Part shown: positions 14,468 to 18,865 of the stretch, one piece after another | How the letters are laid out: each line of letters starts with the position of its first letter | How positions within the stretch are numbered: position 1 is the first letter of the stretch | From: Desulfuromusa sp. | GTDB lineage: Bacteria > Desulfobacterota > Desulfuromonadia > Desulfuromonadales > Geopsychrobacteraceae | Length of the DNA: 18,865 nt | Direction of reading: 5' to 3' | Assembly (NCBI GenBank): GCA_021647765.1 | Contig: JAKIUD010000064.1 | Coordinates: forward strand, 1-18,865 | The notes under the pieces: generated by a model | What the model saw: the letters and a program-made list of their open reading frames with translations, nothing else | The model's database searches: none | Told to the model about the DNA's origin: nothing | Translations under genes and position numbers: made by a program

Positions 14468-14519
14468 CTTAAACTAGCACCTTGGGGGCGGTCTTTGCTT
14501 TCCAGTAAATGATTCAAGC

Positions 14520-17351
14520 TCAATTAATTCTGACTGTTTTATAAAGAAAATTTTTAAAGCGGTAGAAGTTTTTCTTTTCTTCCGGTGAATGATCCGCAGG
14601 ATCACAAGCGCGGAGCAGTCGTGCAAGCTTTGGCATATTGGTTGCGCCTTCAGCACGTGCTTTTTCGATCAGTTTTATCACCACTTCACGAGTCAATTCC
14701 TGGGTGCCGTAGGGTCGGTAGATTTCCTCCCAGAAATCGTGCTGATCAGCCATAATTCTTTTTAATATCTCTTCTGCCAGATGTTCAGCAAGGATCATCC
14801 GTCCCGGTTCCGAATTGTTTATGTGTCCACTTGTCTGTGGCTGTAATGCTCTTTCAATTTCATCAGCGTAGATCGTTTTGCTTTGGCGAAATAACATTGC
14901 TCGAAGTAAAATACTACGCAGCTCTCGGATATTTCCAGTAAAATAATGGCGTTTCAGGAGGTTTTTCGCTTCGGGAGAGAGCCTTGGAGTTTCCTCCAAA
15001 CTCTGATCTGGTTGGCGATAGGCTTGAAATAAACGACCCAGAAAGTGGACTGCCAAGTCGGGAATATCTTCACGACGTTGATTCAGTGAGGGCACTTCAA
15101 TAATAAGTTCAGATAGCCGGTGATAGAGGTCTTCACGAAAGGATCCAGCAGCAATCAGCTGCCGCAAATCGCGGTTGGTTCCAGCAACCAGCAACACTTG
15201 AGAATGTCTGGTGATATTTTCTCCCAGCCGGACAAATTCGCCACTATCCAGAAAACGGAGTAGCTGAACCTGGGTTTTTGGGTCGGCATCGCCGATTTCG
15301 TCAAGAAAAACCACCCCACCATGGGCTTCTTCAAAAATTCCACGCCGGTCGCTGTGCGCCCCGGTAAAGGCGCCACGTTTATGTCCGAATAATTCTGAAT
15401 AGGTTAACTCACCACTATAGGCCGCTATGTTGGTTTTTTTCAGGGGTAGGGTTTCCTGCGCGGGTAATCGTTCCCGGTAGATTCGATTGAGCTGGGTAAA
15501 CAAGTTATTAAACAGAAATTCCTTCCCAGCTCCGGTTTCTCCGGTTATGAGAATAGAGGGTAGCCCGAGAAATTCTCCCTGATCCGGCACTTTGTGCTTT
15601 TTCCATTGGATGAGTCGTTGGCAGAGAGGTGGACTGATTTTTTGAATTGTATTGATAAGTTCTTGAGCTTTTGTTGAATTGCCAATGATGTTGCCTAGCC
15701 GGTATGAGGTAATATTCGGGTCTTTGTAGTCAACATCCTGACGGAGCCGATCGATCTCACTGGTGAGTTGCTCAATTTTTTGCAGGGTGGCCAGGTGATG
15801 ACCAATCATCCGCTCAATAATCAATAGAATCCGTCTGTGTTCGCTGGTGAAATAGTGTGGACGCAGGCTGTCAAGACAAATAACGGCTAGAACTTCACCA
15901 TCATAAATGACTGGAACAGCAATCTCACTACGGATAGCTTCTGTGACCGGCTGATAAAAACTGTTGTTATTTTCTGTGTCCAGGCTATCGACTAGAATCT
16001 CTGTTTTACCCGTGGTTGCTGCCAGCCCTGAAAGGCTTCTTTCCTCCGGGGGAAGATCCTCTCCTCCGACACGAAGGGGCGGGATATATTGCTTCAGCCA
16101 TTCCCGGTTTTTTGCCCCGATCAGATTCCCCTGGGGGTCTTCAACCAGAAGCCAGCGCTCCCCTTCATGTTCACGGATCAGAGCAATGCTTCCGGTATCA
16201 GCTCCAATTAGCTGTGTCGCTTTGGAAAGAACGCGCTGCAGAAATGCCTTCAGACTGTCATTTGATTGCTGGAGCAAGTCTCTGATTTCTGAAAGAACCT
16301 GAACCTCGAGGTGTTCGTCACCAATTTCCTGAACCACCCGTTGAGCCATTTCAGCGTGAGCATCAAGAAGGTCACGCTCGAAAGGGCTGAACTGATAATG
16401 TTCTTTCGTGTAGTAATTGACCAGGCAGATAACTCGGCGGGTTCGTTTATCGTAGCGTGGAACCATGTAGAGTGATTTTAGTCCCAATTCATTGGTCAAA
16501 TATGGTTTTTGCAGGGTTTCTGCAGCGAGGTCAGCAATGTAAAGTGGTGCCAGCAGACTATCGTCAACAATCACTCCAGCGCGGTCAATAAAGCGGGATA
16601 GGAGGGATTCTCCCGGTGTCAGGTTGATGAGTTTTTCTTCTTCATAAAGTGTCCTTGCTTCCCGTTCTTTGGAATAGGAAGCGAGGATCTGCAGGGTGCG
16701 TTCACCATCAACCGCAGAGGGAATTGGAATCAGAACTGAAGCCAAAGCGACCTGTTCAACCAGTTGTGCTGCGGATTTCACCATAAAGAGAGCCGCCTCG
16801 CGTTTTTTTGCTTCATCGACGCGTCGAGCCAGTCGCAATTGCTGGTGATATTTGCGGGCTCGATTCAATATTGGAGCAGTTTCAACTAGCAGTTTACGGA
16901 TCCAGTGCAGACGTTCTGTCGAGGGAAGTTGGTTTTGTTTTGTTCGATCAAGGCAAAGAACACCGATTGAGCGTCCCAGCTGAGTGATTGGTAGAAGGTA
17001 GCTGGCTTCTGCTTTGCGGTTTCCTGTGACCAGCGGAATATCCTGTGGATATTGCGACAAGTCATTGATCGCAAGTTCCTGTTTCTGCTGATAGACCTGT
17101 GAAATTAAAAAATCACCGTTGTTGATTGGGGAGGAATTATTCTGGATGCGAAGAATATCTCTGCCGGTTGCTGCCGCACAAGTGAGAGCCCCCATCGTCA
17201 AATCTTCCAGATAGATGCGACAGTTTCCACCACCTGCCAGAGTTTGTATCCCCTCGATAAGCTTGTGGAGGATCTCCTCTAAATTTTCTTTGCCGAACTC
17301 CTGAATGTTGCCAATAATCTGTTCGATTTGTTGTGGTGCGGGTTGTCCCAT
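14520..17351 (-). CDS. Sigma-54-dependent enhancer-binding regulator with three GAF domains
   Basis: A 943-residue cytoplasmic transcription activator. Residues about 22-165, 185-340 and 363-515 look like three successive GAF domains; a short coiled coil (520-542) leads to an AAA+ domain (about 553-800). AAA+ motifs are all present: Walker A GETGAGKE (604-611), the sigma-54-contacting GAFTGA loop (660-665), Walker B VFLDE (681-685), sensor I GTNRD (724-728), arginine fingers R739 and R745, and sensor II GNIREL (806-811). So it should remodel sigma-54 polymerase. There is no receiver domain, so the signal is probably a small ligand or redox/gas cue sensed by GAF. The segment between Walker A and GAFTGA is longer than usual and the common NCA is NIAA. 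The C-terminus (about 850-943) is not an obvious Fis helix-turn-helix. The start has GAGGAAACC just upstream. Confidence 0.92.
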   Translation of the reverse strand: MGQPAPQQIEQIIGNIQEFGKENLEEILHKLIEGIQTLAGGGNCRIYLEDLTMGALTCAAATGRDILRIQNNSSPINNGDFLISQVYQQKQELAINDLSQYPQDIPLVTGNRKAEASYLLPITQLGRSIGVLCLDRTKQNQLPSTERLHWIRKLLVETAPILNRARKYHQQLRLARRVDEAKKREAALFMVKSAAQLVEQVALASVLIPIPSAVDGERTLQILASYSKEREARTLYEEEKLINLTPGESLLSRFIDRAGVIVDDSLLAPLYIADLAAETLQKPYLTNELGLKSLYMVPRYDKRTRRVICLVNYYTKEHYQFSPFERDLLDAHAEMAQRVVQEIGDEHLEVQVLSEIRDLLQQSNDSLKAFLQRVLSKATQLIGADTGSIALIREHEGERWLLVEDPQGNLIGAKNREWLKQYIPPLRVGGEDLPPEERSLSGLAATTGKTEILVDSLDTENNNSFYQPVTEAIRSEIAVPVIYDGEVLAVICLDSLRPHYFTSEHRRILLIIERMIGHHLATLQKIEQLTSEIDRLRQDVDYKDPNITSYRLGNIIGNSTKAQELINTIQKISPPLCQRLIQWKKHKVPDQGEFLGLPSILITGETGAGKEFLFNNLFTQLNRIYRERLPAQETLPLKKTNIAAYSGELTYSELFGHKRGAFTGAHSDRRGIFEEAHGGVVFLDEIGDADPKTQVQLLRFLDSGEFVRLGENITRHSQVLLVAGTNRDLRQLIAAGSFREDLYHRLSELIIEVPSLNQRREDIPDLAVHFLGRLFQAYRQPDQSLEETPRLSPEAKNLLKRHYFTGNIRELRSILLRAMLFRQSKTIYADEIERALQPQTSGHINNSEPGRMILAEHLAEEILKRIMADQHDFWEEIYRPYGTQELTREVVIKLIEKARAEGATNMPKLARLLRACDPADHSPEEKKNFYRFKNFLYKTVRIN

Positions 17352-17810
17352 GGTTTCCTCACAAATTGAGTATTATTTTACTCACTAAAGGTATGGGAAT
17401 TGAGTGTGATTGTCAAAAAAATAATTAGTGTTGATAATAAATAAAATATAGTGGTTTTAGATAGTTATCTTTTAGGGCGATGGGAAAACCTTTTGGATTA
17501 AAACGCACTTTTTACCATCTATAATATTTTTCTGTAGCTGCAGTGTTTTAACTCTATTGTTTTTAATGGGTTACCTCTGGTGTGGTTAGATTGCTTTGGT
17601 TTTATTTTTTTATTTTTAGGAAAAGTTTATTAGGAATGAAAATATTTAGTATTGTCTAACCTATTGAATATTATGGTGTTTTGTCGATAAATGACTTGCT
17701 GAAAAAGTTGATTTGACCGATAATGATCTACTACGGTGACTCTAGTTAGGTTGGTACTTATTTCATTCTTTGGTGTTTTTTTTTGATGGGGGGATGGTTT
17801 GACAGGTTGT
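17352..17810. other. 459-bp AT-rich intergenic region between divergent regulator and HDOD genes
   Basis: No coding region is supported: stop codons are frequent and codon use is unlike the neighbours. Contents seen are the activator promoter and palindrome at the left, a perfect TATAAT at 17520-17525 without a well-spaced -35, several T-runs (for example 17604-17615 and 17775-17784), and a 7-bp inverted pair GGTTAGA (17584-17590) and TCTAACC (17655-17661). It is clearly more AT-rich than the rest of the window and could hold regulatory sites for both genes or a small RNA, but nothing is convincing. Confidence 0.6.
17367..17416 (-). promoter_or_regulatory. Candidate promoter and operator for the sigma-54 activator gene
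   Basis: On the minus strand a consensus TTGACA (17416-17411), 17 bases, then a poor -10 TACCTT (17393-17388). Around the expected start lies the inverted repeat TGAGTA-6-TACTCA (17367-17384). AATTGAGT occurs directly repeated at 17364-17371 and 17398-17405. A poor -10 with an overlapping palindrome would suit a regulated, possibly self-controlled promoter. No -24/-12 element was found. Confidence 0.35.
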
Positions 17811-18865
17811 ATGGAAACGTCTGCAAAAATCTTTTCAGAGCAGGGAACCGCTGAATTGCTCTGTTTGCCACGGGTATTGGTGGATTTAATAGAAGCTTGC
17901 CTGGGTGGCGATAATTCCCAGTCCCTTGCCGAGATAATTCTTCAGGACGCTGCTCTGTCGGCAAAAATCATCTTGGCGGCCAGTAAAATCAGCTCCAAAC
18001 CGCTGGATCCACTTGAACCTGTTTCGTCGGCTGTTCAGCAACTGGGAACGCCGATGCTAACCGGTATCGCCCTGCAAGCAGCCAGGCAGATTGTTCAACA
18101 CAAGTTTACCCCCCGGGAATTATCTTTTCAGTATGGGCTGTGGTTCTCATCCCAGGTTGCCGGTTTGTTTGCGCGTTGCCTTGCCCCGTCGGTCAATTAT
18201 CCCCATATTGAGGAGGCTCAACTTGCTGGGTTACTGCTAAATCTCGGAATCCATACTCTGTTCGCTAGTGAGGGTTCCAGCTATGTTGATTTGGATATAA
18301 ATCCCTGGAGCAGTGCGATCCAGTCTCGCTTGGAAGATGCTAATTATGCGACTGATCATCTACAAATTGCCGATCAGTTAATTGGAGAATGGCAACTTGA
18401 TTCATTCCTGGGGGATGCTATCCGGTTTTTGCATGCCGATATTGCTGAGATTGAACAGAGTCACCCACTCCTGAAAATTGCCCGTCTGACCCAATATTTT
18501 TGTCGGAACCCGCAGCAGTTAACAGGAGAAACAGAAGCTCTTGCCGAGCGGCTATTCGATTTTCGTAAAAGTGAGATTGACTATTTATTCGATTGGGTCA
18601 GTGGCCTCTATCCCTCTTTCGGCGCCATTTTAAGTGATGCAGATAAGCTTCAATTGGAGATATCTGCCGCACTGGATCGATTAACAGAATTGACCTTCAT
18701 GTTGGCTGATCAAGAAGCTGCCCGGGCTCGCCTGGCAGACGGTAAAAGTCTTGAAGATCTGGTAGAAATTACGCGAAATCTTTATCTGGAAAACAGCTCA
18801 GCAAACGATGTGTTCTTTTGGCTTCTGGATCAGGAAAACCACCAGTTGACGGGTATCATAACAAC
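17811..18865 (+). CDS. HDOD-domain signalling protein with following GAF domain, truncated by the window edge
   Basis: The frame is open from ATG 17811 to the window end, 351 codons so far, with no stop. An HDOD domain covers about 15-230: LAEIILQDAALSAKIILAAS fits the HDOD N-terminal helices, LWFSSQVAGLFA the central LW-type helix, and AGLLLNLGIHTLF the position of the HD hydrolase signature, where the catalytic His-Asp is replaced by Asn-Leu, as expected for the non-catalytic HDOD family. After a helical linker (about 275-310) a GAF domain seems to start (KSLEDLVEITRNLYLE...DVFFWLLDQENHQLTGI). HDOD proteins serve in signalling and stress or motility control; a GGDEF or kinase output could follow off the edge. 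The start has only a weak AGG; TTG 17799 is an alternative. Confidence 0.85.
   Translation, partial: METSAKIFSEQGTAELLCLPRVLVDLIEACLGGDNSQSLAEIILQDAALSAKIILAASKISSKPLDPLEPVSSAVQQLGTPMLTGIALQAARQIVQHKFTPRELSFQYGLWFSSQVAGLFARCLAPSVNYPHIEEAQLAGLLLNLGIHTLFASEGSSYVDLDINPWSSAIQSRLEDANYATDHLQIADQLIGEWQLDSFLGDAIRFLHADIAEIEQSHPLLKIARLTQYFCRNPQQLTGETEALAERLFDFRKSEIDYLFDWVSGLYPSFGAILSDADKLQLEISAALDRLTELTFMLADQEAARARLADGKSLEDLVEITRNLYLENSSANDVFFWLLDQENHQLTGIIT

Noticed and set aside
15964..16302. Open frames on the + strand opposite the GAF activator
   Set aside because: Antisense shadows of the regulator, rich in Ser/Arg/Pro and without ribosome binding sites or recognisable domains.
17500..17580. Possible c-di-GMP (GEMM) riboswitch, because of AAAACGCAC and GGGTTACC
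   Set aside because: The conserved core segments GGGCAAACC and GACGCAAAGCC are missing and no paired three-helix layout is visible.
17578..17595. Sigma-54 promoter-like TGGTGT...TTGCT upstream of the HDOD gene
   Set aside because: The GG and GC are 14 bases apart instead of 12, which is not tolerated by sigma-54 promoters.

Overview
The window looks like part of the chromosome of a Gram-negative anaerobe of the Desulfuromonadia (Geobacter/Pelobacter/Desulfuromonas-like deltaproteobacteria). This placement is an inference. It rests on a haem operon headed by a CcsA/HemX-type membrane protein, a cysteine-type (zinc) HemB, a sigma-54 enhancer-binding regulator with GAF sensors, an HDOD protein, a thioredoxin with a WCAPC active site, moderate GC, and GGGACAGTCCC-type repeats. 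No tRNA, rRNA or CRISPR array was seen.

Layout. Bases 1-124 appear to be the 3' end of a group II intron whose body lies to the left. The + strand block prmA, rsmE and a zinc-ribbon/RDD membrane protein gene follows (213-3330) and converges on a metallo-beta-lactamase-fold hydrolase gene (3346-3969, minus). A divergent promoter region leads into a compact operon: dapF, a HAD phosphatase gene, dtd and a secreted DUF4124 protein gene (4088-6573). This ends in a perfect 19-bp hairpin shared with the convergent trxA (6620-6949, minus). From a strong sigma-70-like promoter at 7071-7099 comes a SIS-domain gene. Then, behind its own promoter, comes the haem cluster: ccsA/hemX-like, hemA, hemC, hemD, hemB (7844-12958). 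These enzymes carry glutamyl-tRNA to uroporphyrinogen III, with HemB acting between HemA and HemC. An M16 zinc peptidase gene starts just after the hemB terminator. A 943-residue GAF-GAF-GAF-AAA+ sigma-54 activator lies on the minus strand (14520-17351). After a 459-bp AT-rich gap, an HDOD-GAF signalling gene runs off the right edge.

The coding content is mostly conserved housekeeping. The unusual signals lie between and within genes: the intron tail; a REP/hairpin cluster splitting hemD from hemB, with part of it repeated after the M16 gene; a two-copy IS-end-like repeat; a run of ten G inside hemD; an acidic DDFxFD repeat region in the RDD protein; and a regulator with three GAF domains and an unfamiliar C-terminus. 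I did not find convincing evidence of a wholly new multi-gene system.
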